A stretch of DNA of 64,000 nucleotides from an uncultured Oscillospiraceae bacterium (GTDB lineage: Bacteria > Bacillota > Clostridia > Oscillospirales > Acutalibacteraceae), in contig UQFL01000001.1 of the NCBI GenBank assembly GCA_900540305.1, forward strand, positions 46,482 through 110,481, written 5' to 3'. The translations under genes were made by a program, and so were the position numbers. A model generated the notes under the pieces. The model had not been told where the DNA came from. It saw only the letters and a program-made list of their open reading frames with translations, and ran no database searches. Positions 52,485 through 60,873 of this stretch are shown one piece after another (the stretch's first letter is position 1; each line of letters begins with the position of its first letter).

Positions 52485-53429
52485 ATGGCTGAAGTAAAAT
52501 GTGTGGCAACCCGTGAAAGCTACGGAAACGCTCTTAAAGAGCTTGCGGCAGAGGGTGCAGATAATCTTGTAGTGCTTGACGCAGACCTTTCCGCCGCTAC
52601 AAAAACAGGTATATTCAAAAAAGCTTATCCCGATCGTCATATCAACTGCGGTATTGCAGAGTCTAATATGATGAGCGTTGCAGCTGGTCTCAGCACAATG
52701 GGCATGGTTCCGTTTGCTTCAAGCTTCGCAATGTTCGCTGCGGGCAGAGCTTTTGAGCAGATTAGAAACTCAATCGGTTATCCCCATCTTAATGTAAAAA
52801 TCGGTGCTACTCACGCAGGTATTTCAGTTGGTGAGGACGGCGCTTCTCATCAGTGCTGTGAGGATTTTGCTCTTATGAGATCAATCCCAGGTATGGTAGT
52901 TATCTGCCCCGCTGACGATGTAGAGGCAAAACAGGCTGTTAAAGCTGCTTATAAGTATGAGGGCCCCGTTTATCTCAGATTCGGCAGACTTGCTGTTCCG
53001 GTTTTCCACAGCGAGGATTATAAATTTGAAATCGGCAAGGGCGAAGTTGTTAAAGAGGGTAAAGATGTTACCATTATTGCAAACGGCCTTATGGTTGCTG
53101 AGGCGGCAGACGCTGCAAATCAGCTTGCTGAGTGCGGTATAGACGCAGAAGTTATAAATATGGCAACAATCAAGCCGCTTGATGAAGAGCTTGTTATTAA
53201 ATCTGCTTCAAAAACAGGTAAAGTAATCACAGTTGAGGAGCACAGCATAATCGGCGGCCTCGGAGAGGCTGTATGCGCCGCTCTTTCAACAAAGTGCCCC
53301 ACTCCCGTGGTAAGAATAGGCATTAATGATGAATTCGGTCACAGCGGCCCTGCAAAGGATCTTCTTAAGCAGTTTGGTCTTTCTGCTGAAAACATTGTTA
53401 AAACAACAAAAGAGTTTTTGAATAAGTAA
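52485..53429 (+). CDS. Transketolase, C-terminal (pyrimidine-binding) subunit
   Basis: Second half of the split transketolase, carrying the pyrimidine-binding and C-terminal domains. Motifs: LDADLSAATKTGIF, INCGIAESNMMSVAAGL with the cofactor-binding Glu, and THAGISVGEDGASHQ. It has 314 residues. GGAGGCG lies in the end of the first-half gene. A terminator follows, so the transcript could start at srtB or its own unseen promoter. Confidence 0.96.
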   Translation: MAEVKCVATRESYGNALKELAAEGADNLVVLDADLSAATKTGIFKKAYPDRHINCGIAESNMMSVAAGLSTMGMVPFASSFAMFAAGRAFEQIRNSIGYPHLNVKIGATHAGISVGEDGASHQCCEDFALMRSIPGMVVICPADDVEAKQAVKAAYKYEGPVYLRFGRLAVPVFHSEDYKFEIGKGEVVKEGKDVTIIANGLMVAEAADAANQLAECGIDAEVINMATIKPLDEELVIKSASKTGKVITVEEHSIIGGLGEAVCAALSTKCPTPVVRIGINDEFGHSGPAKDLLKQFGLSAENIVKTTKEFLNK

Positions 53430-53449
53430 TTCAGAATTTCTGATAAGAA

Positions 53450-53489
53450 AAGCGATGTAAGGTTTTCCTTGCATCGCTTTATTTTTTAC
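53450..53489 (+). terminator. Terminator of transketolase operon
   Basis: AAAGCGATGTAAGG and CCTTGCATCGCTTT pair over 14 positions (one G-T) with a TTTT loop, followed by ATTTTTT. The remaining gap to 53622 contains TTGACA- and TTGACT-like elements but no convincing complete promoter. Confidence 0.9.
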
Positions 53490-53622
53490 TCGGATTTTAC
53501 AAAACGAACAGAATCTTGACATAACCATAAAAAAATTTCCTGAATTTGACTTTAAGATAATTTGAATTTAACAGATAAGGTGCAGAATATGTAATGTAAT
53601 AAATTAAAGGAGAAATATTGAT

Positions 53623-53823
53623 ATGAAATTATTTATTCATTACTTTTTGGTTTTCGTACTCTCGGTTGGAAGCATAGCAGGCGGTGTGTTTGCTATTTAT
53701 AATTGCAGCGGTTTAAACTGCGTTTGGTATTATGCAGGTTCAGTTCTTTGCCTTGCAGGCGCATGCGCAATCATTTCTGAAATAATCAAATTTGTAAACG
53801 TAAAAAGAGGTAAGCTTGTTTGA
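53623..53823 (+). CDS. Small two-span membrane protein
   Basis: A 66-residue protein with two hydrophobic segments (about 4-26 and 33-53), two cysteines in the short loop (NCSGLNC), and a basic end. AAAGGAG lies 11 bases before the ATG. No family recognised. It overlaps the GtrA gene by four bases, which supports it as a real gene and suggests a role in the same membrane process. Confidence 0.7.
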   Translation: MKLFIHYFLVFVLSVGSIAGGVFAIYNCSGLNCVWYYAGSVLCLAGACAIISEIIKFVNVKRGKLV

Positions 53824-54338
53824 AAACTAAAATTTTGGCTTTTACTGAAAAGCATTCAGAGATATGGAAATTTGTAAAATTCACTTTTACGGGCGCAAGC
53901 ACTTCTGTGCTTGAACTCGGCGTGTTTATGTTTTTGCAGTATGTAGTTTTTAAAAGTCTTAACGAAGTCCCTGTAACAGATAATGCTGTTTTGTCATTCC
54001 TCGGTATTGAATATAAAGGATATTTGTATTCATATGCCGTATCTGCTATAATAGGTTATGCGGCGGCGTATATTATGAATAGAAAGCTTACTTTTAAAGC
54101 GGACGCCAATCCGTTCTTGTCTACCGTGATTTATGCCGTAATGGTTGTGTGCACAATAGCGTTTAACACTTGGTTCGGCGCTTTTCTCGGCACGCTGATT
54201 AAAAACGGTGGTTATGATACGGTAATTGTAGAAATGATTACAAAGGTTGTTGTAATGACTGTTCCAACAATCTGGACATATCCGCTCAACAGATTTGTAA
54301 TCCATAGAAAGAAAAAGCCTGCTTTGGCAATGGCTTGA
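53820..54338 (+). CDS. GtrA family membrane protein
   Basis: GtrA proteins have four spans and are thought to move undecaprenyl-linked sugars across the membrane for surface glycosylation. This one has 172 residues, four hydrophobic segments, the N-terminal FVKFTFTGASTSVLELGVF and the central YIMNRKLTFKA (NRxxTF motif). It starts with TTG at 53820, with AAAGAGGT upstream, overlapping the previous gene. The C-terminal NRFVIHRKKK repeats the motif. No glycosyltransferase is adjacent. Confidence 0.88.
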   Translation: MKTKILAFTEKHSEIWKFVKFTFTGASTSVLELGVFMFLQYVVFKSLNEVPVTDNAVLSFLGIEYKGYLYSYAVSAIIGYAAAYIMNRKLTFKADANPFLSTVIYAVMVVCTIAFNTWFGAFLGTLIKNGGYDTVIVEMITKVVVMTVPTIWTYPLNRFVIHRKKKPALAMA

Positions 54339-54353
54339 AATGAGGAGTAAATT

Positions 54354-55184
54354 ATGGCTGTAATTGCCTGCGACCTTGACGGAACTTTGCTTTCAGACTG
54401 CATAACTGTAAGTGAAGAAAATCTTGCGGCAATCGAAAGGCTTGCAAAAAAGGGAGTTACACTTTGTATAGCAACGGGAAGAACATTTTATGAAATTCCT
54501 AAAATTCTTCTTGAAAACCCTTATATAAAATATTTTATATATTCAAACGGAGCGGGGATTTACGAAAATTCAAAGGGGATTATTTACTCTTCTCCAATTG
54601 AAGCTGAAACAGCAAAAGAAGTTTTCGCACTGCTCAATTCATACAGCACATTTATAGAGGTGTACACAAACGGAAACCCTCTTGTTGACTCAGAAAAATT
54701 CAACGAAGCGGGATTTGCAAAATACAGAATAGACGAAAGCTTTTTGCCTGAGCTTTTAAGAAGCAGAAAACCCGTTGAAAATTTCATCGAAAAGATAAAT
54801 AATGCACCTCGTGAAATAGAGATGTTTGATGTGTTTTTCAGGCATATGAGAGAGCGTGAGGAGTGCTTGAGCAAAATAAGGCACTGCTTTGGTCAACTCG
54901 AAACAACATCGTCTATGCGAAATAATCTTGAGATTATGAACAGCGGAATAAATAAAGGAAGCGCTCTTAAAAAATTGTGCGAAATTGCAGGCTTTTCAAC
55001 TGCCGAGGTTATTGCCCTCGGGGACAGTAAAAACGATATTGCTATGTTTAACACAGCAGGAAAATGCTTTGCCGTTTCAAACGCCTGTGATGAATTAAAA
55101 GAGAGAAGCACTGCTGTTATTTGCAGTAATAAAGAAAATGTAATTTGCTATGTTGAGCAATATTTAGAGGAAAACGGTTTTTGA
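54354..55184 (+). CDS. Cof-type HAD-IIB phosphatase
   Basis: A 276-residue HAD-superfamily hydrolase with a type IIB cap. Motif I is IACDLDGTLL near the start (two catalytic Asp), motif II CIATGRT, motif III Lys in NKGSALKK and motif IV LGDSKNDIAMF. Such enzymes dephosphorylate sugar phosphates or cofactors such as PLP or FMN precursors; the substrate is unknown. AGGAG precedes the ATG, and it ends 1 base before the MBL gene. Confidence 0.93.
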   Translation: MAVIACDLDGTLLSDCITVSEENLAAIERLAKKGVTLCIATGRTFYEIPKILLENPYIKYFIYSNGAGIYENSKGIIYSSPIEAETAKEVFALLNSYSTFIEVYTNGNPLVDSEKFNEAGFAKYRIDESFLPELLRSRKPVENFIEKINNAPREIEMFDVFFRHMREREECLSKIRHCFGQLETTSSMRNNLEIMNSGINKGSALKKLCEIAGFSTAEVIALGDSKNDIAMFNTAGKCFAVSNACDELKERSTAVICSNKENVICYVEQYLEENGF

Positions 55185-55185
55185 T

Positions 55186-56040
55186 ATGCAGGATGCAATT
55201 CATTTTTTAAACACGGGTCATTCAGATTGTATAATTATTGAAAGCGGAGGCAGATTTGCAATGGTAGACGCTGCGGAGGATAATGATTATCCTGCAAATA
55301 AGCCGATGTTAAAGCTTCAGGGGTATGAGGAGGAGGTTTGCAAATACCTCGTTGACAACTGCGCAGATGAAAACGGTGTTGTAACTCTTGATTTTATTCT
55401 CGGCACTCACGCCCATTCAGACCATATCGGCGGTTTTGATACGGTTATCAATCACCCTCAGATTAAAGTAAAAAAAGCATTTCTTAAAAAGTATGTTGAA
55501 AAGGATATAAATTATTTTGAGCGTTCTCAATGGGATAATACTGAGGTTTATATGCAGATGTATAATGCTCTTAAAAATAAAAATGTGGATATTGTAGAGG
55601 AGTTTAACGGCTGTTCTTTCAAATTCGGCAATTTCAACATTACCTTTTTCAACGGCACTCATGAACGGCATTACCGTAAATGCGGCGAAAATGTAAATTC
55701 CGTTGTAACACTTGTTGAAAAGAACGGTTTGAGGGCGCTTTTGGCAGGGGATTTCAATACGAAATTTTTGTCCGAAAAAAAGCTTGCGCCCAAAATTGGC
55801 AAGGTGAATTTGCTCAAGGTTGCTCACCACTGTTATGCAGGCTCTTCTTCAAAAGTCTGGATAAAAACTCTTAACCCCGATATTGCAGTAATAACAAATA
55901 GTCTTAAAAAAGCAGACAGCCGTGTTTTGGCACGCATAAAAAAATATGCTTCGCCAGAGGTGTATACTACGGTTGACTGCAACGGCGTAAAAGCCGTTTT
56001 AGGTGATACTGCTATTGAAATGATAAAGAATATTATGTAA
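55186..56040 (+). CDS. MBL-fold metallohydrolase (ComEC C-terminal-like)
   Basis: A 284-residue metallo-beta-lactamase-fold protein. The metal motif is THAHSDHIGG (His75, His77, Asp79, His80), with LLAGDF and VAHHCYAGS further on; FLNTGHSDCIIIESGG at the start is typical of the ComEC/Rec2-related group. There is no membrane part or signal peptide, so it is a free cytosolic hydrolase, perhaps a nuclease or phosphodiesterase. It is the last gene before a convergent terminator. Confidence 0.87.
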   Translation: MQDAIHFLNTGHSDCIIIESGGRFAMVDAAEDNDYPANKPMLKLQGYEEEVCKYLVDNCADENGVVTLDFILGTHAHSDHIGGFDTVINHPQIKVKKAFLKKYVEKDINYFERSQWDNTEVYMQMYNALKNKNVDIVEEFNGCSFKFGNFNITFFNGTHERHYRKCGENVNSVVTLVEKNGLRALLAGDFNTKFLSEKKLAPKIGKVNLLKVAHHCYAGSSSKVWIKTLNPDIAVITNSLKKADSRVLARIKKYASPEVYTTVDCNGVKAVLGDTAIEMIKNIM

Positions 56041-56080
56041 AAAAACAGAGATTGGTTTTGATTCCAATCTCTGTTTTCTT
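56041..56080. terminator. Bidirectional terminator (MBL gene / nrdG)
   Basis: AAAACAGAGATTGG and CCAATCTCTGTTTT form a perfect 14-bp stem with an 8-nt loop. It serves both converging genes. Confidence 0.92.
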
Positions 56081-56603
56081 ATTCCATATATAATACTATT
56101 TCAGAGCTTTCAAGAGTTTTCTTAACATCTATAACCCTCTGGTTTTCTGAGCCTCTGAATTTGAGCATTATGTTTTTAAGCTCCTTGTTGAATTTTCCGT
56201 CAACAAGAATATCAATATATTTCAGCATTTCAACCGAAATATCCGTGAATGCTCTGCTCGCCTTTTTACCCGTTATTTCCTCAAATGTAAAGCCGCTGTA
56301 ACACCATACATTCTTTTGCGGATAGCGGTTTTTAAAATCTTTTAAAAGTTTTAAAAGCTCTTTTTGATTTTCAGGCTCAAACGGTTCGCCGCCTAAAAGG
56401 GAAAGCCCCGCAATCCACGGCGGCGCCATAGAATCAAGAATTTCCTGCTCCGTTTCTTCGCTCCAAGGTTTGCCGTATGAAAAATCCCACGCAATCTCAT
56501 TGAAACAATCGGGGCAGTGATGGCGGCATCCTGAAACAAACAGCGATGTTCTTACGCCCTCGCCGTTTGCAATATCATTTGTTTTAATTTCAGCAACATT
56601 CAT
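56079..56603 (-). CDS. nrdG: Anaerobic ribonucleotide reductase activating protein
   Basis: Radical-SAM enzyme that installs the glycyl radical on NrdD. The cluster-binding C-x3-C-x2-C is at Cys26, Cys30, Cys33 (SGCRHHCPDCF). The sequence also has GGEPF and the N-terminal NGEGVRTSLFVSGC. The ATG at 56603, with GGTGAT just upstream, gives 174 residues; a start at 56627 would fall in the stem of a hairpin and has no ribosome binding site. Confidence 0.95.
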   Translation of the reverse strand: MNVAEIKTNDIANGEGVRTSLFVSGCRHHCPDCFNEIAWDFSYGKPWSEETEQEILDSMAPPWIAGLSLLGGEPFEPENQKELLKLLKDFKNRYPQKNVWCYSGFTFEEITGKKASRAFTDISVEMLKYIDILVDGKFNKELKNIMLKFRGSENQRVIDVKKTLESSEIVLYME

Positions 56604-56617
56604 ATTTATCACCAAAA

Positions 56618-56641
56618 GAAGCGGCACAGCAGTGCCGCTTC
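56618..56641 (-). terminator. Hairpin between nrdD and nrdG
   Basis: GAAGCGGCAC and GTGCCGCTTC form a perfect 10-bp stem with a 4-nt loop. On the minus strand it is followed by TTTTGG, a poor T run, and then the nrdG ribosome binding site. It may lower nrdG relative to nrdD by partial termination. Confidence 0.6.
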
Positions 56642-56656
56642 GCCTTTTTTACAATA

Positions 56657-58840
56657 TTAAAGGTGAAGAACTCTGTCTCTGATTTCCTGAGTTCTGCCCT
56701 GATTCCAGAACTGAGTTCCTATGTAGCCGCAGGTGCGTCTTGCAACATTCAGTTTGTTCTGGTCCTCATTGCCGCAGTTGGGGCAACGCCAAACGAGCTT
56801 GCCGTCCTCTTCAACAATTTTGATTTCACCGTCATATCCGCAAACCTGGCAGTAGTCGCTCTTTGTGTTGAGCTCTGCATACATAATGTGGTTGTAGATA
56901 TACTGCATAACGGAAAGAACAGCGGGAATATTGTCCTGCATATTCGGTACTTCAACATAGCTGATAGCGCCGCCGGGTGAAAGTTTCTGGAATTCAGCTT
57001 CAAATTCAAGCTTCTTGAAAGCGTCAATCGGCTCGGAAACATGAACATGATAGCTGTTTGTGATGTAGTTTTTATCAGTAACGCCCGGAATTTTGCCGAA
57101 TCTCTTCTGAAGGCACTTTGCAAATTTATATGTTGTAGATTCAAGCGGAGTGCCGTAAACAGAGAAGTCGATGTTTTCTTTTTCTTTCCATTCCTTGCAC
57201 GCATCGTTAAGCTTCTGCATAACAGAGAGCGCAAAGCCTTTTGCTTCTTCGTCCGTATGGCTCTTTCCAGTCATATACTTAACGCACTCGTAAAGACCTG
57301 CGTAACCAAGAGATATTGTTGAGTATCCGCCGAAAAGAAGCTTGTCTATTGTTTCGCCCTTCTTAAGTCTTGCAAGAGCGCCGTACTGCCAAAGAATAGG
57401 AGCAACATCGCTCGGAGTGCCGAGAAGTCTGTTGTGGCGGCACATAAGAGCACGATAGCAAAGGTCAAGTCTTTCGTCAAATATCTTCCAAAACTTTGTC
57501 ATATCGCCGCCTGAAGAGCAAGCAATGTCAACAAGGTTGATTGTAACAACGCCCTGATTAAATCTGCCATAGTATTTGCCCTTGCCTGTTTTCGGGTCAA
57601 CATAGGGGGTAAGGAATGAGCGGCAGCCCATGCAGGTGTAAACAGCAGAATTGCCGTTTTTGTCTATTTTCAGCTCACGCATTTTCTTTGCTGAAATATA
57701 GTCGGGAACCATTCTTTTTGCTGTGCACTGAGCGGCAAGGCAGGTGGTTTCCCAGTATTTTGAGCCCTCTGTGATATTGTCCTCGTCAAGAACATAAATA
57801 AGCTTCGGGAAAGCGGGTGTAATCCATACGCCGCTCTCATTTTTAACGCCCTTGATTCTCTGGCGCAATACCTCTTCAATGATAAGTTTAAGGTCGTCTC
57901 TTGTCTGTCCCTCGGGAACTTCGTCAAGATACATAAATACTGTTACGAACGGAGCCTGACCGTTTGTTGTCATAAGAGTGATAACCTGGTACTGAATCAT
58001 CTGAACACCGCGGTTAATCTCTTCCTTAACTCTCATTTCGGTGATTTTGCTAATCTGCTCTTCATCAGGCTCTATTCCTGCTTCTTCAAGTTCAGCTTTA
58101 ACTTCTTTTCTGAACTTCTGTCTGCTGAGGTCAACAAAAGGAGCAAGGTGAGAAAGGCTGATGCTCTGTCCGCCATACTGGCTTGAAGCTATCTGTGCAA
58201 TTATCTGTGTTGCGATGTTGCAAGCCGTTGAAAAGCTGTGCGGTTTTTCAATCATCGTTCCGCTGATAACCGTGCCGTTTTGAAGCATATCCTCAAGATT
58301 TACAAGGTCGCAGTTGTGCATATGCTGTGCAAAATAGTCTGCGTCGTGGAAATGGATAATTCCGTTTTCGTGCGCTTCAACTATATCCTGCGGTAAAAGA
58401 ATTCTCTTTGTAAGGTCTTTTGAAACCTCGCCGGCCATATAGTCTCTCTGAACGCTGTTTACAGTGGGGTTCTTGTTTGAATTTTCCTGTTTAACCTCTT
58501 CGTTGTTGCATTCAATAAGAGTTAAAATCTGCTCGTCCGTAGTGTTTGATTTACGGATAAGTGAGCGGTTGTAACGATATTTAACATATCTTTTTGCAAC
58601 TTCAAAAGCGCCCTGCGCCATAATCTGGTTTTCTACTATATCCTGAATTTCTTCAACTGAAAGCGCACGAGCCGCTTTCATAATCTTAAATTCAACAAAT
58701 TCAGCTATATCGCTGATTTGAGACGCTGTAAGCTCCTCTTTCTCGCAAGCGGCGTTTGCCTTTGTTACGGCTGCTACTATTTTGCTTAAATCAAATTCTG
58801 CTTCTGAGCCGTTTCTCTTTATAATCTTCATTTCATTCAC
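56657..58840 (-). CDS. nrdD: Anaerobic ribonucleoside-triphosphate reductase (class III)
   Basis: Makes deoxyribonucleotides without oxygen, using a glycyl radical. An N-terminal ATP-cone (about 1-95, with KIIKRNGSEAEFDLSKI) gives allosteric control. The C-terminal zinc site is CQVCGY plus CPNCGN, and the radical Gly705 is in RRTCGYIG. At 727 residues it is standard. GAGGTGA lies before the ATG. It heads an operon with nrdG, with NrdR boxes upstream. No oxygen-dependent reductase is in the window; the cell is an anaerobe. Confidence 0.97.
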   Translation of the reverse strand: MNEMKIIKRNGSEAEFDLSKIVAAVTKANAACEKEELTASQISDIAEFVEFKIMKAARALSVEEIQDIVENQIMAQGAFEVAKRYVKYRYNRSLIRKSNTTDEQILTLIECNNEEVKQENSNKNPTVNSVQRDYMAGEVSKDLTKRILLPQDIVEAHENGIIHFHDADYFAQHMHNCDLVNLEDMLQNGTVISGTMIEKPHSFSTACNIATQIIAQIASSQYGGQSISLSHLAPFVDLSRQKFRKEVKAELEEAGIEPDEEQISKITEMRVKEEINRGVQMIQYQVITLMTTNGQAPFVTVFMYLDEVPEGQTRDDLKLIIEEVLRQRIKGVKNESGVWITPAFPKLIYVLDEDNITEGSKYWETTCLAAQCTAKRMVPDYISAKKMRELKIDKNGNSAVYTCMGCRSFLTPYVDPKTGKGKYYGRFNQGVVTINLVDIACSSGGDMTKFWKIFDERLDLCYRALMCRHNRLLGTPSDVAPILWQYGALARLKKGETIDKLLFGGYSTISLGYAGLYECVKYMTGKSHTDEEAKGFALSVMQKLNDACKEWKEKENIDFSVYGTPLESTTYKFAKCLQKRFGKIPGVTDKNYITNSYHVHVSEPIDAFKKLEFEAEFQKLSPGGAISYVEVPNMQDNIPAVLSVMQYIYNHIMYAELNTKSDYCQVCGYDGEIKIVEEDGKLVWRCPNCGNEDQNKLNVARRTCGYIGTQFWNQGRTQEIRDRVLHL

Positions 58841-58845
58841 CTCTG

Positions 58846-58886
58846 AAAAAAGTAACAGAAATATTACTGAGTTACAAATCTGTTAC
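58846..58886 (-). promoter_or_regulatory. Attenuator-like hairpin in the nrdD leader
   Basis: In the minus-strand transcript GTAACAGA pairs perfectly with TCTGTTAC (loop 19 nt), followed at once by six T and then the CAGAGGTGA ribosome binding site. The shape is that of a weak intrinsic terminator in front of nrdD. The stem is only 8 bp and AT-rich. Confidence 0.4.
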
Positions 58887-58908
58887 AGTTAAAGTCGACT
58901 GCTTTTAC

Positions 58909-58937
58909 ATAATATCAAAATATAGTTGCCTTGTCAA
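58909..58937 (-). promoter_or_regulatory. Promoter of nrdD-nrdG
   Basis: On the minus strand TTGACA (58937-58932) and TATTAT (58914-58909) with a 17-bp spacer; the start of transcription is near 58902, giving a leader of about 60 bases. Confidence 0.75.
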
Positions 58938-58954
58938 TAGAAATACGCAAAAAA

Positions 58955-58970
58955 ATACAATATATAGTGC
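58955..58970. promoter_or_regulatory. NrdR box 1
   Basis: ATACAATATATAGTGC matches 14 of 16 positions of the published NrdR-box consensus (acaCwAtATaTwGtgt), with the core complete. It lies about 60 bp upstream of the predicted nrdD transcription start. Confidence 0.7.
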
Positions 58971-58995
58971 AAAAAATGGACACTTAAAGAAAAAT

Positions 58996-59011
58996 CAACA
59001 ATATGTAGATT
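58996..59011. promoter_or_regulatory. NrdR box 2 (weaker)
   Basis: CAATATGTAG (58999-59008) matches 9 of 10 core positions of the NrdR box. It is 41 bp from box 1, close to four helical turns, consistent with the rule that NrdR boxes occur in pairs on one face of the DNA. The rest of 59012-59150 has no gene; a small AGCGG/CCGCT hairpin lies at 59063-59079. Confidence 0.5.
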
Positions 59012-59156
59012 TTGGATTTTGAGGCGCTTTTGTTCGTTTTTTGGCTTTGCTGCGAGGTTTAGAGCGGTATTATGCCGCTTTTGTGATGATAAAGGTTACA
59101 AATTTACAAGTACAATTTGTATAATAAAAGTCAGACATTAAAACACCTGTTTTGTA

Positions 59157-59185
59157 TTGACAAAATACATCAAAGTATTTATAAT
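59157..59185 (+). promoter_or_regulatory. Promoter of TPP riboswitch-thiT
   Basis: Consensus TTGACA and TATAAT with a 17-bp spacer, a few bases upstream of the riboswitch. Confidence 0.85.
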
Positions 59186-59197
59186 ATGTATAACTTA

Positions 59198-59270
59198 ATA
59201 AGTCAGGGGTGCCGAAAGGCTGAGATTATACCCTTCGACCTGTCCGTTAGCACGGTCAGCGGAGACGATG
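59198..59270 (+). promoter_or_regulatory. TPP riboswitch (THI element)
   Basis: The aptamer has the conserved parts in order: CAGGGGTGCC, GGCTGAGA, ATACCCTT, GACCTG and GGTCAGCGGAGAC; GTC (59202) and GAC (59264) close the base. It binds thiamine diphosphate. A terminator at 59288-59320 and then thiT follow, so high TPP should stop transcription before the thiamine transporter gene. Confidence 0.95.
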
Positions 59271-59287
59271 TAATATTGCGTAATTGC

Positions 59288-59320
59288 GCCCCGTTCTGTT
59301 GTGAATGGGGCTTTTTCTTT
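59288..59320 (+). terminator. Riboswitch-controlled terminator
   Basis: GCCCCGTTC and GAATGGGGC form a 9-bp stem (one G-T) with a 6-nt loop, then TTTTTCTTTT. It lies 18 bases after the aptamer. Confidence 0.88.
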
Positions 59321-59355
59321 TGGCTTGTTGAGAATATTATGAAAGGAGAAATAAA

Positions 59356-59946
59356 ATGGAAGTAACATCTATAAACAAAACAAGAAGAATTACTGAAACG
59401 GCAATAATGATTGCCCTTGCAACAGTTCTTTCTTATGTAGTATTTTCTAAACTTCCGATGGGCGGCAGTGTAACTCTTTTCAGTCAGGTTCCTATTATTA
59501 TTATAGGTTATCGCTACGGACTTAAATGGGGTGCAGCGACAGGCGTTATCCACGGTCTTTTGCAGATGGTTCTTCAGGGACTTGAGAACTTCTCTTATGT
59601 AAAAGGAATCGGTTCTTACCTTATCCTTATTTTTGCCGATTATGTTGTTGCGTTTATGGTTCTCGGAATCGGCGGAGCATTGTTCAAGAAAGCAGTTAAA
59701 AATCAGGCTCTTGCCCTTGGTTTAGGTGCTGCGGTTGCAAGTGTACTTCGTTATCTTTGCCACTTTGTTTCAGGTGCTACAATATGGAAAGAGTATGCAG
59801 GCGACCAGGCAGTTTGGTTTTACAGCTTAACTTATAACGCTACATATATGCTTCCTGAGTTAATCATATCTGTAATCGGCGTTGTTTTGCTTGCAGTTGT
59901 GCTTGATTTCAACAGCCCAACTCTTATCAGAAAGAAGAAAGCGTAA
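59356..59946 (+). CDS. thiT: Thiamine ECF transporter S component ThiT
   Basis: Membrane protein that captures thiamine for an energy-coupling factor transporter; the shared EcfA/EcfT module is not in this window. It has six hydrophobic segments and 196 residues. The motifs FSQVPIIIIGYRYGLKWG, ENFSYVKGIGSYLILIFADY and RYLCHFVSGATIW are the known thiamine-binding region of ThiT. AAAGGAG precedes the ATG. It is preceded by a TPP riboswitch, which independently confirms the substrate. Confidence 0.96.
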   Translation: MEVTSINKTRRITETAIMIALATVLSYVVFSKLPMGGSVTLFSQVPIIIIGYRYGLKWGAATGVIHGLLQMVLQGLENFSYVKGIGSYLILIFADYVVAFMVLGIGGALFKKAVKNQALALGLGAAVASVLRYLCHFVSGATIWKEYAGDQAVWFYSLTYNATYMLPELIISVIGVVLLAVVLDFNSPTLIRKKKA

Positions 59947-59961
59947 CAGAACGCAAAAATT

Positions 59962-59994
59962 AAGCGTGCCTTAGAAAAAAGGCACGCTTTTTTT
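59962..59994 (+). terminator. Terminator of thiT
   Basis: AAGCGTGCCTT and AAGGCACGCTT with a short A-rich loop and seven T. Confidence 0.93.
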
Positions 59995-60043
59995 ATTTGT
60001 TAATAAATTTTGAATTTACAAACTAATTTTATTTGTTAAAATA

Positions 60044-60073
60044 TTGACAAAAATATACAGCATATGATACTAT
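60044..60073 (+). promoter_or_regulatory. Promoter of the DUF5067 gene
   Basis: TTGACA and TACTAT with an 18-bp spacer; AGGAGG follows before the ATG at 60103. Confidence 0.65.
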
Positions 60074-60102
60074 AAAAACATCAAATAACAGGAGGTTTAG
60101 TT

Positions 60103-60855
60103 ATGGAAGGTAATAATTATCAGCCTAATGACCAAAACAATCAGTATTATTCACAACCAAACCCTCAGGAGCAGTATCAGAATCCAAATTATAATTATCA
60201 GTATCCAATGCCTCCTGTAGAACAAAAGGCAAATGTAGGTCTTGCAATTCTTTCATTTCTTATTCCGATTGCAGGTCTTATCATTTTCCTTGTTGAAAAG
60301 GATAAGAAACCCAAAACAGCAAAGGCAAGCGGAATTTGCGCACTTGTAAGTTTTATTTTGTACATCATATTCTATGTTGTTATGTTTGCTATCGGCGGCT
60401 GGGCTATATCCAATGCTCCTGAAGATGCTTTCTCTGACAGCGACTTTTCATATTACGAAGAGTTCGATGCAGAAGAGCCCTCAGATGACGGTACAGTATA
60501 TGTGCAGGACGGTAATCTCGGCAATTTCGTATGCAATGTTAAAGAATCTGTAATCACAACAGATTATGAAGGAAATCCCGCTCTTGTTGTTACATATGAA
60601 TTTACAAATAATTCAGATGAAGCCTCAAGTTTTGATTTAAGTATTTCAGACACCGCTTTTCAAAATGGTGTGAGCCTTGAAATGGCATTTATGGATGACC
60701 TTGAATATGAAGACAAGCAAATAAAGCCGGGCGTTACAATTGATGTTCAGAAAGCTTATGTTCTTAACGATACTGAAAATTCAGTTGAAATAGAATTAAG
60801 CGAGCTTTTCAATATGGACAGCGCTACATCAGTAACAGTTATTGAACTTGTATAA
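60103..60855 (+). CDS. Membrane protein with Q/N-rich head and DUF5067-type domain
   Basis: Function unknown. The first 40 residues are low-complexity Asn, Gln, Tyr and Pro and would be cytosolic. Two membrane spans follow (about 47-65 and 78-103), then an acidic stretch and an extracellular beta-rich domain (about 140-250). That domain, with TTDYEGNPALVVTYEFTNNS, FQNGVSLE and IKPGVTIDVQKAYVLND, matches DUF5067 from memory, a family common in Clostridia and Actinobacteria. AGGAGG precedes the ATG. The gene is alone between its promoter and terminator. Confidence 0.75.
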   Translation: MEGNNYQPNDQNNQYYSQPNPQEQYQNPNYNYQYPMPPVEQKANVGLAILSFLIPIAGLIIFLVEKDKKPKTAKASGICALVSFILYIIFYVVMFAIGGWAISNAPEDAFSDSDFSYYEEFDAEEPSDDGTVYVQDGNLGNFVCNVKESVITTDYEGNPALVVTYEFTNNSDEASSFDLSISDTAFQNGVSLEMAFMDDLEYEDKQIKPGVTIDVQKAYVLNDTENSVEIELSELFNMDSATSVTVIELV

Positions 60856-60873
60856 GACAAAATAATATTAATT

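Noticed and set aside
59117..59365. Plus-strand reading frame over the riboswitch
   Set aside because: The bases are explained by the TPP aptamer and terminator; the translation has no family pattern.
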